Notes under the pieces: model-generated
Told to the model about the DNA's origin: nothing
The model's input: the letters and a program-made list of their open reading frames with translations, nothing else
The model's database searches: none
NCBI RefSeq assembly: GCF_001424225.1
Contig: NZ_LMOR01000001.1
Span: 129,427-193,426, forward strand
DNA: 64,000 nucleotides
Reading direction: 5' to 3'
Source: Microbacterium sp. Leaf151
GTDB taxonomy: Bacteria; Actinomycetota; Actinomycetes; Actinomycetales; Microbacteriaceae
Program-made: the position numbers and the translations under genes
Shown here: positions 42,325 to 51,288 of the stretch, piece by piece
How the letters are laid out: every line of letters starts with the position of its first letter
How positions within the stretch are numbered: position 1 is the stretch's first letter

Positions 42325-43329
42325 ATGACGCGACCGATCACGCTGTTCACCGGCCAGTGGGCCGACCTGCCCTTCGACGAGGTCGCGCGCCTCGCCGGCG
42401 AGTGGGGCTACGACGGCCTCGAGATCGCCTGCTGGGGCGACCACCTCGACCCCTGGCGTTGGGACGACGAGGAGTACGTGCAGGCGAAGCTCGACGTTCT
42501 CGAGCGCAACGGACTTTCGGTGTGGACCATCTCCAACCACCTCAAGGGTCAGGTCGTGTGCGACGACCCCATCGACCAGCGCCACCGCGACATCGTGTCG
42601 GACCGCGTGTGGGGCGACGGCGACCCCGAGGGCGTGCGTCAGCGCGCCGCCGAGGAGCTCAAGAACACTGCGCGGCTGGCATCCAAGCTGGGGGTGAAGA
42701 CCGTCACGGGATTCACCGGTTCGAGCATCTGGAAGTACGTCGCGATGTTCCCGCCCGCCACCGAGCAGATGGTGGACGCCGGCTACCAGGACTTCGCCGA
42801 CCGCTGGAACCCGATCCTCGACGTCTTCGACGAGGTCGGTGTGCGCTTCGCGCACGAGGTGCACCCCTCCGAGATCGCCTACGACTACTGGACGACGAAG
42901 CGGGCGCTGGAGGCCATCGGCCACCGCGAGGCGTTCGGGCTGAACTGGGACCCCTCGCACATGGTGTGGCAGGACATCGATCCGGTCGCGTTCCTCTGGG
43001 ACTTCCAGGACAAGATCTTCCACGTGCACTGCAAAGACACCAAGAAGCGCCTGACCAACGGGCGCAACGGCCGCCTGTCCTCGCACCTGCCGTGGGCGGA
43101 TCCGCGGCGCGGCTGGGACTTCATCTCCACCGGTCACGGAGACGTGCCGTGGGAGGACGCGTTCCGCATGCTCAACGCCATCGGCTACGACGGTCCGCTG
43201 TCGGTCGAGTGGGAGGATGCGGGAATGGACCGCCTGGTCGGAGCGCCCGAGGCGCTCGGCTTCGTGCGGAAGCTGTCGACGTACGAGCCCTCGGGCGCGG
43301 CGTTCGACGCGGCGTTCAGCCAGCGCTGA
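42325..43329 (+). CDS. Sugar phosphate isomerase/epimerase family TIM barrel
   Basis: 334 residues; GAGAGGA upstream. Xylose-isomerase-like barrel with [69 protein letters not shown] and [11 protein letters not shown]. Metal ligands Glu, Asp, His and Glu appear in the usual order. No export signal, so it acts in the cytoplasm on the product of the dehydrogenase encoded 39 bp upstream. Confidence 0.9.
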   Translation: MTRPITLFTGQWADLPFDEVARLAGEWGYDGLEIACWGDHLDPWRWDDEEYVQAKLDVLERNGLSVWTISNHLKGQVVCDDPIDQRHRDIVSDRVWGDGDPEGVRQRAAEELKNTARLASKLGVKTVTGFTGSSIWKYVAMFPPATEQMVDAGYQDFADRWNPILDVFDEVGVRFAHEVHPSEIAYDYWTTKRALEAIGHREAFGLNWDPSHMVWQDIDPVAFLWDFQDKIFHVHCKDTKKRLTNGRNGRLSSHLPWADPRRGWDFISTGHGDVPWEDAFRMLNAIGYDGPLSVEWEDAGMDRLVGAPEALGFVRKLSTYEPSGAAFDAAFSQR

Positions 43330-43358
43330 ACGGGGGGCTGCGGAAGCGACCCACGGAG

Positions 43359-43385
43359 GGGCCGGATGCGTGGGGCATCCGGCCC
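43359..43385. terminator. Terminator hairpin after the isomerase gene
   Basis: GGGCCGGATGC and GCATCCGGCCC form an 11-bp perfect stem with a 5-nt loop, followed by a short T-rich tail. Confidence 0.7.
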
Positions 43386-43406
43386 TTCTGTTCGCCTGGC
43401 CGGAGC

Positions 43407-43517
43407 GTCCCCTCGACAAGCTCAGAGACGAGCAAGCAGGCGGCCGAGCCGGGCGGGGCGTCCCTTCGACAAGCTCAGGGACCATCACAGCGAGGTGGCT
43501 GAGCTCGTCGAAGCCAC
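43407..43517. repeat. Three copies of a 23-bp dispersed palindromic element
   Basis: Copies at 43407-43429, 43460-43482 and, inverted, 43495-43517. Core CTTCGACAAGCTCAG (or its complement); flanks differ between copies yet stay complementary within each (GTCCC/GGGAC, GTGGC/GCCAC). Another copy is at 56605-56629. Confidence 0.85.
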
Positions 43518-43561
43518 CGGGAGACGAACTCCGTCACCAGAACAGGCGCGCCAGGCTCCTC

Positions 43562-44944
43562 TCAGACGCCGAGCCCGCGCAGCACGAGATCGCGAACACC
43601 GGCCGCGGGCATCGCCTCGACGTCGGGGAGCAGACCCGCGTCGCTCGTCACCACCATCGGCGCGTCCCGCCGCGAGGTGGGGAGACGGCCGTGGGTCCCT
43701 TGGACGCAGGTGGGGTCCAGCGGCACCGTGCTCATCGCGTAGCGCAGACCCAGCTTCTTCTTCACCAGGTTCACTCCGGCCTTGGCCTTGGCCAGGCGGT
43801 CGGCGGGGTCGAAGAACAGCTCGGCGGGGTCGTAACCGGGCTTCCGGTGGATGTCGACGCCGCGTGCGTACTCGGGTGCACGATCGTCGTCGAGCCAGAA
43901 GTAGTAGGTGAACCACGCTCCGGGCTCGGCCACCACCACGAGGTCGCCGGAGCGCTCGTGGTCGAGGCCGTACCGGGCCTGCGCCGCGCGGTCGAGAACT
44001 TCGTCGACGCCGTCGAGTCCCCCCAGAAGCGAACGGACGCGTGGAAGGTCCGCGGCATCCGGAACGTAGACGTGAGCCACCTGATGGTCGGCCACGGCGA
44101 AGGCGCGCGAGGTCCACGGGTCGAGCTGCTCGCGCCCGTCCTGCACGTAGACTTCGAGCAGACCCTCGCGCCGGAGCGCCCGGTTGACGTCGACGGGACG
44201 CGTGGCCTGCTCGATGCCGTACTCCGACACCGCGACGACGGTGTATCCCCGGTCGGCGGCGTCATCGAGCAGCGGCCCGACGGTGTCGTCGAGCTCGCGG
44301 GCGGCGCGGTCGGCCTGCGCGCTGTTCGGCCCGAAACGCTGAAGGTCGTAGTCGAGGTGCGGCAGGTAGGCCATCGCGAGATCGGGCGCGGGCCCCCATC
44401 GTTCGGTGATCAAGCCGCGTGTCGCCTCGGCGAGCCAGGCGCTACTGCGGATGGTCGCGGTCGGCCCCCAGTACTGGAACAACGGGAACTCCCCCAGCGC
44501 GCCCACGAGCTGGTCGTGCAGGGCCGCGGGCCTCACGTACGCGTCGGGGCTCTTACGCCCGTCGGCGTGGTAAATCGGTCGCGGCGTGACGGTGACGTCG
44601 GTGGTCGCGCCCATCGCGAACCACCAGCCGAGGTTGGCGGTGCGCAGCTCCGGACGCGAGCGTCGAGCGGTCTCCCACACCTTCTCGCCGGCGACGAGCT
44701 TGTTGTGCTGGCGCCACAGCAGCGGGTCGCCGAGTCCGCGGAAGTACCAGCCGTTGCCGACGATGCCGTGCTCGCGCGGCGCGAGGCCGGTGAGCATGGT
44801 CGACTGCACGCTGCACGTGACGGCGGGCAGGATCGTGTCGAGTCCCGTCTGGCCGCCCGAGCGGCCGAGGGCGGTGAGCCGGGGCATCGCGGCGAGCGCG
44901 CGGGGGGTGAGCCCGACGATGTCGAGGAGAAGGACCTTGCTCAT
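43562..44944 (-). CDS. eboF: EboF-like alkaline-phosphatase-superfamily phosphodiesterase
   Basis: 460 residues; ATG overlaps the eboE stop as ATGA. Nucleotide pyrophosphatase/phosphodiesterase fold: LLLDIVGLTPRAL (first metal Asp), PAVTCSVQSTMLTGLAPREHG (nucleophile Thr region), AYLPHLDYDLQRFG, AVSEYGIE and a late HGRLPTS-type His motif. No signal peptide. In ebo operons this is the phosphodiesterase partner, thought to act on a prenylated or cyclitol precursor whose structure is unknown. Last gene of the operon here. Confidence 0.85.
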   Translation of the reverse strand: MSKVLLLDIVGLTPRALAAMPRLTALGRSGGQTGLDTILPAVTCSVQSTMLTGLAPREHGIVGNGWYFRGLGDPLLWRQHNKLVAGEKVWETARRSRPELRTANLGWWFAMGATTDVTVTPRPIYHADGRKSPDAYVRPAALHDQLVGALGEFPLFQYWGPTATIRSSAWLAEATRGLITERWGPAPDLAMAYLPHLDYDLQRFGPNSAQADRAARELDDTVGPLLDDAADRGYTVVAVSEYGIEQATRPVDVNRALRREGLLEVYVQDGREQLDPWTSRAFAVADHQVAHVYVPDAADLPRVRSLLGGLDGVDEVLDRAAQARYGLDHERSGDLVVVAEPGAWFTYYFWLDDDRAPEYARGVDIHRKPGYDPAELFFDPADRLAKAKAGVNLVKKKLGLRYAMSTVPLDPTCVQGTHGRLPTSRRDAPMVVTSDAGLLPDVEAMPAAGVRDLVLRGLGV

Positions 44945-46227
44945 GCGCGGCTCCCGCCGTCGATTCCGGATGCCGTCGCGGCGAAGTCCTCGCGAGCCGA
45001 TCGCGCGCCGGATACCGTGGCTCCGACCATGGCGATCGCGCTCGGCGAGGGCGTGGCGGTCCCGGATGCCGCGGCACCGGCCGGCGCGGCATTTCGGTCC
45101 GTACCGGTCACCGCGTGCGGCAGGTGCTCCCGCACCCAGCGCAGCTCCGCGGCGATGCCGTCGACGAGCGTCGCGGGCTGCAGGGAGGCGGGCAGCACCG
45201 ACCAGGTGTACGTCTCGACGTCGAGGTGCGCGTCGACGCCGCCCGGCGCCTCCAGGACTGCGTCGACGGCGGCGAGGAGCACCTCGGTCGTGGCGCGAAG
45301 GGGCGCCTCCGGGCGGGCGTGCAGAGGGATGTGCACGTGCACGCGCCACGGCTGATCCGTCGGCCAGGGCTCCCGCGCATCGAGCACCTCGGGCAGGTCG
45401 TCGGCGGCGTGCGTCCCACGAGCGGTGCGTACCTGGTGCACGTAGCGCTCCTCGGCGAAGGGACGAAGAGCCGCGATGCTGCGAGGGTCGGAGGGGTCGG
45501 GGACCTCAAGGGCGACCGAGGCCTGGACCTTGACGATCCGCACGCCCGCGGCCGTCGCCGCGGCGACCACCCCGGCGGGGTCCGCGAACGACACGGCGAG
45601 GTGGCAGGTGTCGAGACACAGTCCCAGGAGGCCGTCGGCGATGAGCGCGGGTCGCGCACCGAGCCACGCCACGACGTCGGCGACGTCGTCGAGGATGCAG
45701 CCCGGTTCGGGCTCGATACCCACCCGCACGGTGCGACCGGTCTCGCGCTCGATCGCGGCGAGACCCCCGATCAGACGGGTCAGCGCCCCTTCCGCGGCGT
45801 CGTCGGCCGCGGCATCCCACCCCTCCCGCCAGCCGAGCGGCAGCGTCGAGATGCTGCCCGCGGCACCGAGCGGCAGCAGCGCCGCCAGCGCGCGCGCGCA
45901 ATCGAGGGTGTAGTCGAGGCGCTCGGGCGTGGTCCAGTCGGGGCGGTAGACCGCGAGCTTCACGACGTCGTCGTGGAACCCGCGGTACGGGAAGGCGTTC
46001 ACCGTACGCAGCTCCAGGCCGTTGCGCTCGAGAGCTTCGGCCAGGATCGCCCGCGCCCCCTCGTCGTGGGCCAGGACGGATGCCACCCCCACCGGCATCC
46101 ACAGTCCGACGCCGAGCCTGTCGGGGCCGGCCGCCCGGCGGACCGGACCCGCGTGCTCGTCGAGCTGACGGACGATGCCGTCGAGGTCTTCGGCGGGATG
46201 GACGTTGGTGCAGTAGGAGAGGTGCAT
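44941..46227 (-). CDS. eboE: EboE-like TIM-barrel metabolite-traffic protein
   Basis: 428 residues. ATG shares one base with the upstream stop (TGATG). Opening HLSYCTNVHPAEDL and the later RTVNAFPYRGFHDDVVKLAVYRPDW are distinctive of EboE. Barrel motifs GIEPEPGCILDD, GLCLDTCHLAV, WRVHVHIPL and HLDVETYTW hold the probable metal ligands. The C-terminal 60 residues are Ala/Gly-rich and unlike the family. EboE is required in cyanobacterial scytonemin traffic; in this organism the metabolite is unknown. Confidence 0.88.
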   Translation of the reverse strand: MHLSYCTNVHPAEDLDGIVRQLDEHAGPVRRAAGPDRLGVGLWMPVGVASVLAHDEGARAILAEALERNGLELRTVNAFPYRGFHDDVVKLAVYRPDWTTPERLDYTLDCARALAALLPLGAAGSISTLPLGWREGWDAAADDAAEGALTRLIGGLAAIERETGRTVRVGIEPEPGCILDDVADVVAWLGARPALIADGLLGLCLDTCHLAVSFADPAGVVAAATAAGVRIVKVQASVALEVPDPSDPRSIAALRPFAEERYVHQVRTARGTHAADDLPEVLDAREPWPTDQPWRVHVHIPLHARPEAPLRATTEVLLAAVDAVLEAPGGVDAHLDVETYTWSVLPASLQPATLVDGIAAELRWVREHLPHAVTGTDRNAAPAGAAASGTATPSPSAIAMVGATVSGARSAREDFAATASGIDGGSRA

Positions 46228-47111
46228 CAGGCTCCCTGTCGGGAGGCCATGCCGCGCAGCACCGAGTTGCCCTCGAACAGGTCGGGTCCCTGGCTCGCCG
46301 GGGCGAAGCCCTCGATCGGATCGGTGTTCACGCGGCCGCTCTGGGCGTAGAAATCACGGGGGTTGCGCCACAGGATGCGATCGACGTCGTCGTCGCTGAA
46401 GCCGGCGTCGAGCATCGCGAGTCCCGTCTTCGCGGTCTTGAGCGGGTCGGAGCGTCCCCAGTCGGCGGCCGAGTTGACGATCACGCGGTCGAGCCCGATG
46501 CGCTGCATGATCGCGACCACGCGCTGCTCGTCCATCTTGGTGTCGGGGTAGATCGAGAAACCCATCCACGCGCCGCTGTCGGCGACGGTGTCGACGCAGG
46601 TCTCGTTGAGGTGGTCTACGAGCACGTGTTCCATCGGGATGCCGGACTCGGCGACCACGTCGAGCGTGCGCTGCGTGCCGACGGCCTTGTCGCGGTGCGG
46701 GGTGTGCACGAGAACGGGGAGGTCGAACTCGATCCCGAGCGCGAGATGCTGATGCAGGATCTCGTCCTCCTCGGGGGTCATCGAGTCGTAGCCGGTTTCG
46801 CCGACCGCGACGACGCCGTCCTTCGCCAGGTAGTGGGGCAGCTCCGACATCACCTCGCGGCAGCGCGGGTCGTTCGCCTCTTTGGGGTTCAGGGCGATGG
46901 TGCAGTGATGACGGATGCCGAACTGCGCGGCGCGGAACCTCTCCCACCCGATCAGCGTGTCGAAGTAGTCCAGGAACGACCCGACGCTCGTGCGCGGCTG
47001 CCCGAGCCAGAACGCCGGCTCGACCAGGGCGCGGACGCCGGCGTCGTACATCGCCTCGTAGTCGTCGGTGGTGCGCGCCGTCATGTGGATGTGGGGATCG
47101 AAGATGCGCAT
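46227..47111 (-). CDS. eboB: EboB-like TatD-family hydrolase
   Basis: 294 residues; ATG at 47111 one base after the preceding stop. Metal-dependent amidohydrolase-type barrel: FDPHIHMTAR (HxH), VAVGETGYDSM, VLVHTPHRDK, VLVDHLNET and NSAADWGRSDP. The metal-binding set looks complete. Despite TatD relation it is probably not a DNase; EboB proteins are cytoplasmic hydrolases of the ebo pathway. Fully embedded in the overlapped operon. Confidence 0.86.
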   Translation of the reverse strand: MRIFDPHIHMTARTTDDYEAMYDAGVRALVEPAFWLGQPRTSVGSFLDYFDTLIGWERFRAAQFGIRHHCTIALNPKEANDPRCREVMSELPHYLAKDGVVAVGETGYDSMTPEEDEILHQHLALGIEFDLPVLVHTPHRDKAVGTQRTLDVVAESGIPMEHVLVDHLNETCVDTVADSGAWMGFSIYPDTKMDEQRVVAIMQRIGLDRVIVNSAADWGRSDPLKTAKTGLAMLDAGFSDDDVDRILWRNPRDFYAQSGRVNTDPIEGFAPASQGPDLFEGNSVLRGMASRQGA

Positions 47112-47112
47112 G

Positions 47113-48849
47113 TCAGGCCCTTTCACGAGCGAGCAGGAGGGTGAGGTCATCGGGCACGGTGCGGCCGGCGGCGCGGCGCTCCTCGGCGAAGCGCGCGGCC
47201 ATCGCGGCGAGCTCGTCGTCGGCACGGGCGCCCAGGTCGGCCACGACGGAGAGGGGGATGCCGAGGAACACGCACTTCAGCACGCCGTGACGCCACGCGT
47301 GGTCGTCGAGGTGGGCCGCGGCGAAGGATCCGAGGGCGGCGGCGACGAGGCGGGTGTCGTTGGCGCGGAGAGCGTCGACGACCAGGTCCAGGCCCACCGC
47401 ACGCCAGGCCGGGGTGGGATCGGGGATCGCGTCGAGCCCGCGCAGCACCCCGCGCCGCTCGGCGTCGTCGCCGCGTCGGTACAGGGCGGCGGCGACGGCG
47501 GGGTCGGCGCCGCTGCCGGCGAGGGCGGCGACGATCGCGGCGCGGGCGGCGTCGTCGGCGGTCGGCGCGAAGGGTTCCGCGGAGAGCGGTTCGCGGCCCA
47601 CCTCGCGACCGGCCGAGGCGAACAGCCGCGCGGCGCGGGTGGCATCCGTGCGCACCTCATCGACGGCGCGGACCGTCCAGGGGTACGAGTCACCGGCCGT
47701 TGGAGCGTGACCGGCGGAGGGCGAGGAAGCGGCGGAGGATGCCGCGGGCGCGGCGGGTCCTCCCCCGCTCCCCGGTCCTCCGCTCGCCGCACTCGGGGCG
47801 TGATGAGCGGAGGGGGAGGGAGGAGGGGAGGACTCGACCGGAGCGGTCGACCCTCCGCTGCTCCCCGACCCGCCCGTCGTCACCGAACGCGCGCCACGGG
47901 AGGAGATACCTGGAGCGGAGGATGCCACGACCCCGGCCGGTCCTCCCGTCACCGAATCCCCTCCCCCCGCCGACGCCGCAGCCGCCGAAGCCGCAACGGC
48001 CGCGCCGGAGCGCTCCGCCGCGGCGGTCAGCGCCGCCATGCTCTCCTGCGCGAGAGCCGGGGCCGCGTGCGCGTGACGGGGCAGCTCGACGGCGACGACG
48101 CCGCGGTAGTCGATCTCACGGAGGGTGGCGAGGGCGGCATCCAGGTCGAGCACTCCCTCACCGAAGGGGAGGTGTTCGTGCGCGTGCGGGAGCATGTCGT
48201 CGGCCTGCACGTTGCGCAGCAGGGCGCCCGCGGCGCGCAGAGCCCCCACCACTCCGTCGGGTTCGACGACGACGCAGTGCCCGAGGTCGACGGTGACGCC
48301 GAGGATGGCAGGATGCCCGATGCGGGCGCGCACGGCGAGGGCGTCGGCGACGGTCTCGACCACCATGCCGGGTTCGGGCTCGAGGGCGAGGGGGACGCCC
48401 GCCTCCGCGGCGGAACCGCAGAGCTCGAGCAGGCGTTCGTCGAGCAGCACGCGCGCGGCGTCGATCGTGACGTCGTCGGGCAGCACACCGCTCCACAGCG
48501 ACACGCACTCCGCGTCGAGGATCGCGGCGATCTCGACGGCACGACGGAGGAACACCATGCGCGGCTCGGCGTTGCGGTCGACGAGCGTCGGACGGTGCTT
48601 GCGCACGGGATCGAGCAGGTAGCGGGTGCCGGTCTCGACGACGACGCGCATGCCCCGGCCGCGGAGGTCGGCGGCCTGTGACTCGGCCTGGGCACGCCAA
48701 TCCGGGGCGAACGGGTCGAGGTGCGGGTGGCCGAGAGTGAGGGCCACGGCGGTGTACCCCTCGCCCTGCAACACGTCGAGCGCCGCCGGCAGCGGGTGAT
48801 CGGTGAAACCGTTGGTGCCGTATCCCCAACTCCAGGGCACGTCGTTCAT
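47113..48849 (-). CDS. Fusion: TIM-barrel isomerase with C-terminal EboA domain
   Basis: 578 residues from the ATG at 48849, overlapping the eboC stop as ATGA. Residues 1-270 form an AP-endonuclease-2-like barrel (SWGYGTNGFTDHPLPAAL, VALTLGHPHLDP, LALEPEPGMVVE, VTVDLGHCVVV, VAVELPRHAH). Residues about 275-375 are a low-complexity Ser/Gly/Pro/Ala linker. Residues about 380-578 are EboA: WRAVGLDLVVDALRANDTRL, HLDDHAWRHGVLKCVFLGIPL, RFAEERRAAGRTV. EboA is normally a separate protein, so this fusion ties it to an isomerase. No frameshift is apparent; the linker reads in one frame with normal codon use. Confidence 0.85.
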   Translation of the reverse strand: MNDVPWSWGYGTNGFTDHPLPAALDVLQGEGYTAVALTLGHPHLDPFAPDWRAQAESQAADLRGRGMRVVVETGTRYLLDPVRKHRPTLVDRNAEPRMVFLRRAVEIAAILDAECVSLWSGVLPDDVTIDAARVLLDERLLELCGSAAEAGVPLALEPEPGMVVETVADALAVRARIGHPAILGVTVDLGHCVVVEPDGVVGALRAAGALLRNVQADDMLPHAHEHLPFGEGVLDLDAALATLREIDYRGVVAVELPRHAHAAPALAQESMAALTAAAERSGAAVAASAAAASAGGGDSVTGGPAGVVASSAPGISSRGARSVTTGGSGSSGGSTAPVESSPPPSPSAHHAPSAASGGPGSGGGPAAPAASSAASSPSAGHAPTAGDSYPWTVRAVDEVRTDATRAARLFASAGREVGREPLSAEPFAPTADDAARAAIVAALAGSGADPAVAAALYRRGDDAERRGVLRGLDAIPDPTPAWRAVGLDLVVDALRANDTRLVAAALGSFAAAHLDDHAWRHGVLKCVFLGIPLSVVADLGARADDELAAMAARFAEERRAAGRTVPDDLTLLLARERA

Positions 48850-49712
48850 GTGATGTCTCCTCGGGAGCGGCGGCGCCCGAGCGCGAGGCCGATGACCTCG
48901 ATGCCGAGCAGCGCGACGGTGGCGATCGTCGAACCGGCGCGAGCGGCCAGTGCGGCCTGCAGCGGCACGACCGCGCGGATGCCCGCACGGGTGGCGGTCC
49001 GCGCGTGCGCCGCGTGGGGGTCGCGGGCGAGGGCGAGGTGCCCCGGCAGCACGGCGGCGAGGTAGCGGGCGCCGCCGAGAGCGGCGGCCGCCCGGTCGCC
49101 CGGACCCGCGAGACCGGATGCCGCGACGGCGACGCTCGTGGCAACGGCGGCGCGGCCGGTGGTGCGCGTGGAGCCGTCGACCTCTCCGCGCGAGACGGCG
49201 GTCACAGCGACCGTGTGGGCGGCGACGGCACCGGCCGGAAGAAGCGCTCGGCGCCACCCCGGTCCCGCGGCGCCCATCATCACGTCGAGTCCGCGGCAGG
49301 CGGCCATCACGACCGGACCCGCCGCCGTGGGCTTGAACACGAGGTCGTACGCCCACAGCGCGCCCGCGAGAGCGAGCGACACCGCGCCCGAGCGGCGCCC
49401 GGCGACGAACGCCGAGCCGACGCCCAAGAGCGTGAGACCCGCGCCGACGGCGAGTGCGCGCGACCGCGAGATGCGCCCCGACGGGATAGGGCGCTCCGGT
49501 CGTTCGACGGCGTCGAGATCGGCATCCGCCCAGTCGTTCAGGGCCATCCCGGCGCTGTACAGGCACACCGACGACGCGGCGAGCGCACCGGCGCGCACCG
49601 CGCCGTCACCGCCCGGGCCGCGCGCGCTGAGCGCACCGACCAGGGCGTCGCCGAGCACGGTCAGCGACGCGGGGGCGCGGACGAGGTCGAGGTAGTCCGC
49701 GGCCCGTGTCAC
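48846..49712 (-). CDS. eboC: EboC-like UbiA-family prenyltransferase
   Basis: 288 residues from the GTG at 49712 (GTGA overlap with the cyclase stop). About eight membrane helices. The first Asp-rich motif NDWADADLDAVERPERPIPSG-type segment (first 20 residues near 72-92) is intact, binding Mg-diphosphate. The second (about 180-190) is replaced by a less acidic stretch, which is common in EboC. It should attach an isoprenoid to a hydrophilic precursor in the membrane. Opening YLDLVRAPASLTVLGD is typical of EboC. Confidence 0.85.
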   Translation of the reverse strand: MTRAADYLDLVRAPASLTVLGDALVGALSARGPGGDGAVRAGALAASSVCLYSAGMALNDWADADLDAVERPERPIPSGRISRSRALAVGAGLTLLGVGSAFVAGRRSGAVSLALAGALWAYDLVFKPTAAGPVVMAACRGLDVMMGAAGPGWRRALLPAGAVAAHTVAVTAVSRGEVDGSTRTTGRAAVATSVAVAASGLAGPGDRAAAALGGARYLAAVLPGHLALARDPHAAHARTATRAGIRAVVPLQAALAARAGSTIATVALLGIEVIGLALGRRRSRGDIT

Positions 49713-50908
49713 GGTGCGGCGACCCGCGCCGCAGCGACGGCGGCCGCGGTCTCGTGCACCCACGCGATGAACTGCGCCGTCTGCTCACCGAAGCCGTGCA
49801 CGTCGCTGCCCCACGGGTCCTTGAAGAAGCAGCCGAGGGCGGGGACGACGCCGGCGTGACCGGCGCGGGTGGCCAGCGACAGCGATCGCACGAGGTCGAT
49901 CACCAGGGGCGCGGCGAGCGCGGAGTCGTACGCACTCCACGTGGTCTGGAGCGTCACCCGGCTGCCGAGGAACCCGGTCGCGCTCACGTGATCCCACGCG
50001 GTCTTGACGTCGCCGAGGTCGGGCACGTTGTCGATGTGCAGGGGGGTGACGACGTCGTCGCCGACGAGGGCGTGCAGCCCGCGGTTCTTCGACACGAGCT
50101 TGGAGCGCACGGCCTCCGGGTCGGCCAGCGTGGCGCCGTCGCCGCCGCCGAGCAGGTTGGTGCCCGCCCACGACTGCACGCGGAAGCCGCGCGCGGCGAA
50201 CATCGGTGCGAGCACCGTGCGAAGGAGCGTCTCGCCCGTCTTGCCGTCCTGACCGGCGTAGGCGATGCCCGCACGCTCCGCCCGTGCGCGCAGCACGGGG
50301 AGGTTCAGGGATGCCGAGGGGGTGAACGCGGCGTAGGCGGCACCGGCCGCGATGGCGGCGAGGGCGGCGCGAGAACTCGGCGGGAGCACCCGCACCCCCG
50401 GGGTGGTGAGGGCGGTCTGCAGGGCCTCGTCGTCGTCGAATCCGGGGTGGTACGGCGGGAGCGGTTCGGTCGAGGAGACGTCGATCACGACGACCTCCCG
50501 CAGACCGTGACGGTCGCGGAAGTCCATGATGTCGGCGGCGAGCAGGTCGATCTCCTCCTGCTGCGTGGCGGTGAGGGTGGGCACGACGCGAAGGTTCGCC
50601 TCGGTGGCGCGGAGCCGCTCGCGCACGGCGTCGACGAGCGCCGCGGGGAACATGCCGCCGGCCGCGAGGTGCTCGGCGCGCTCTTCGAGAGGGGTCGTGG
50701 AGATGTCATGTCCGCCGACGACGATGTCGGTGATCTCCGGGAATTCTGCGACGCGCACGGCGTCGGTCTCGGTGGTGAGCCCGATCGGCGAGGCGACGCC
50801 GAGGGCGAGGGCATGGATGCCGATCGTCGCCGTGGTGGCGAGCGATCCTCGCGCGCCGATGAACCAGGCTCCGACGTCGGGGGTGGTCGAGGGGTCCGAA
50901 GTGTTCAC
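49709..50908 (-). CDS. Inositol-3-phosphate-synthase-like cyclase leading the ebo operon
   Basis: 399 residues from a GTG at 50908. NAD-binding start WFIGARGSLATTATIG, then LTTETDAVRVAEF, a long Rossmann region with VVVIDVSSTEP, FTPSASLNLPVL, GQDGKTGETLLRTVLAPMF, SWAGTNLLGGGDGATL, and DLVRSLSLATRAG. The GKTGET and NLLGGGDG segments match the MIPS catalytic region (family: glucose-6-phosphate to inositol-3-phosphate, NAD-dependent). It is first in the ebo operon, in the place where other operons have the dehydroquinate-synthase-like EboD. It may supply a cyclitol. Confidence 0.86.
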   Translation of the reverse strand: MNTSDPSTTPDVGAWFIGARGSLATTATIGIHALALGVASPIGLTTETDAVRVAEFPEITDIVVGGHDISTTPLEERAEHLAAGGMFPAALVDAVRERLRATEANLRVVPTLTATQQEEIDLLAADIMDFRDRHGLREVVVIDVSSTEPLPPYHPGFDDDEALQTALTTPGVRVLPPSSRAALAAIAAGAAYAAFTPSASLNLPVLRARAERAGIAYAGQDGKTGETLLRTVLAPMFAARGFRVQSWAGTNLLGGGDGATLADPEAVRSKLVSKNRGLHALVGDDVVTPLHIDNVPDLGDVKTAWDHVSATGFLGSRVTLQTTWSAYDSALAAPLVIDLVRSLSLATRAGHAGVVPALGCFFKDPWGSDVHGFGEQTAQFIAWVHETAAAVAAARVAAP

Positions 50909-51022
50909 GCGGGGATCCGTTCTTCGTTGAGGGACGTGGCGATCCGGGCGCGCGCCATCGACCGGTCTCGGGGACCGGATGAGGGGCGCGCTCCAGGGGG
51001 ATGGCGGGCGGTTCGGGGATGC

Positions 51023-51048
51023 GGGGGGCCTCGACGTCGAGGTCCCCC
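51023..51048. promoter_or_regulatory. Long palindrome in the ebo leader
   Basis: Perfect core TCGACGTCGA extended by CC/GG, one G-T wobble and GGGGG/CCCCC to 26 bp. It starts within a few bases of the predicted transcription start, suiting an operator or an attenuating stem. Confidence 0.6.
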
Positions 51049-51058
51049 GGCCCTTCCG

Positions 51059-51097
51059 ACAGTACCCAGGCTTTTGCGGGATAGCAACCAAAAGGTG
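51059..51097 (-). promoter_or_regulatory. Promoter of the ebo operon
   Basis: Minus strand CACCTTTTGG then TTGCTA, a 17-bp spacer and TACTGTCGG. It shares CACCTTTTGNTTG and the TACTGTCG -10 region with the promoters at 23241 and 17491. Confidence 0.62.
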
Positions 51098-51288
51098 AAG
51101 CCAATGGGCGCAAGATCCGCATGATGGCGGGACGGGGCTTTCGCGCCGCCGATCGAGTCGATGCCCTGTTGCGGACATGACCGCAAGCGGCTCTTCCGGC
51201 CCGAATCAGCCGGTGCGCATACTGAGCCAGCGTGGCAGCCCTGTGCTCCCGCCCACCGAAACCCGGCCAGAGCGAGGACCGCACAGCC

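Larger units (their letters stand above)
50909..51288. other. 380-bp divergent region between ebo operon and surface-protein gene
   Basis: Holds the ebo promoter (51059-51097), a palindromic hairpin in its leader (51023-51048) and a 180-bp GC-rich stretch without a clear promoter for the gene at 51289. No coding region is supported. Confidence 0.6.

Noticed and set aside
47113-49566. Longer 817-codon version of the TIM-EboA gene starting near 49566
   Set aside because: It would run through the UbiA gene in another frame; the ATG at 48849 forms an ATGA junction and starts at the barrel's first strand.
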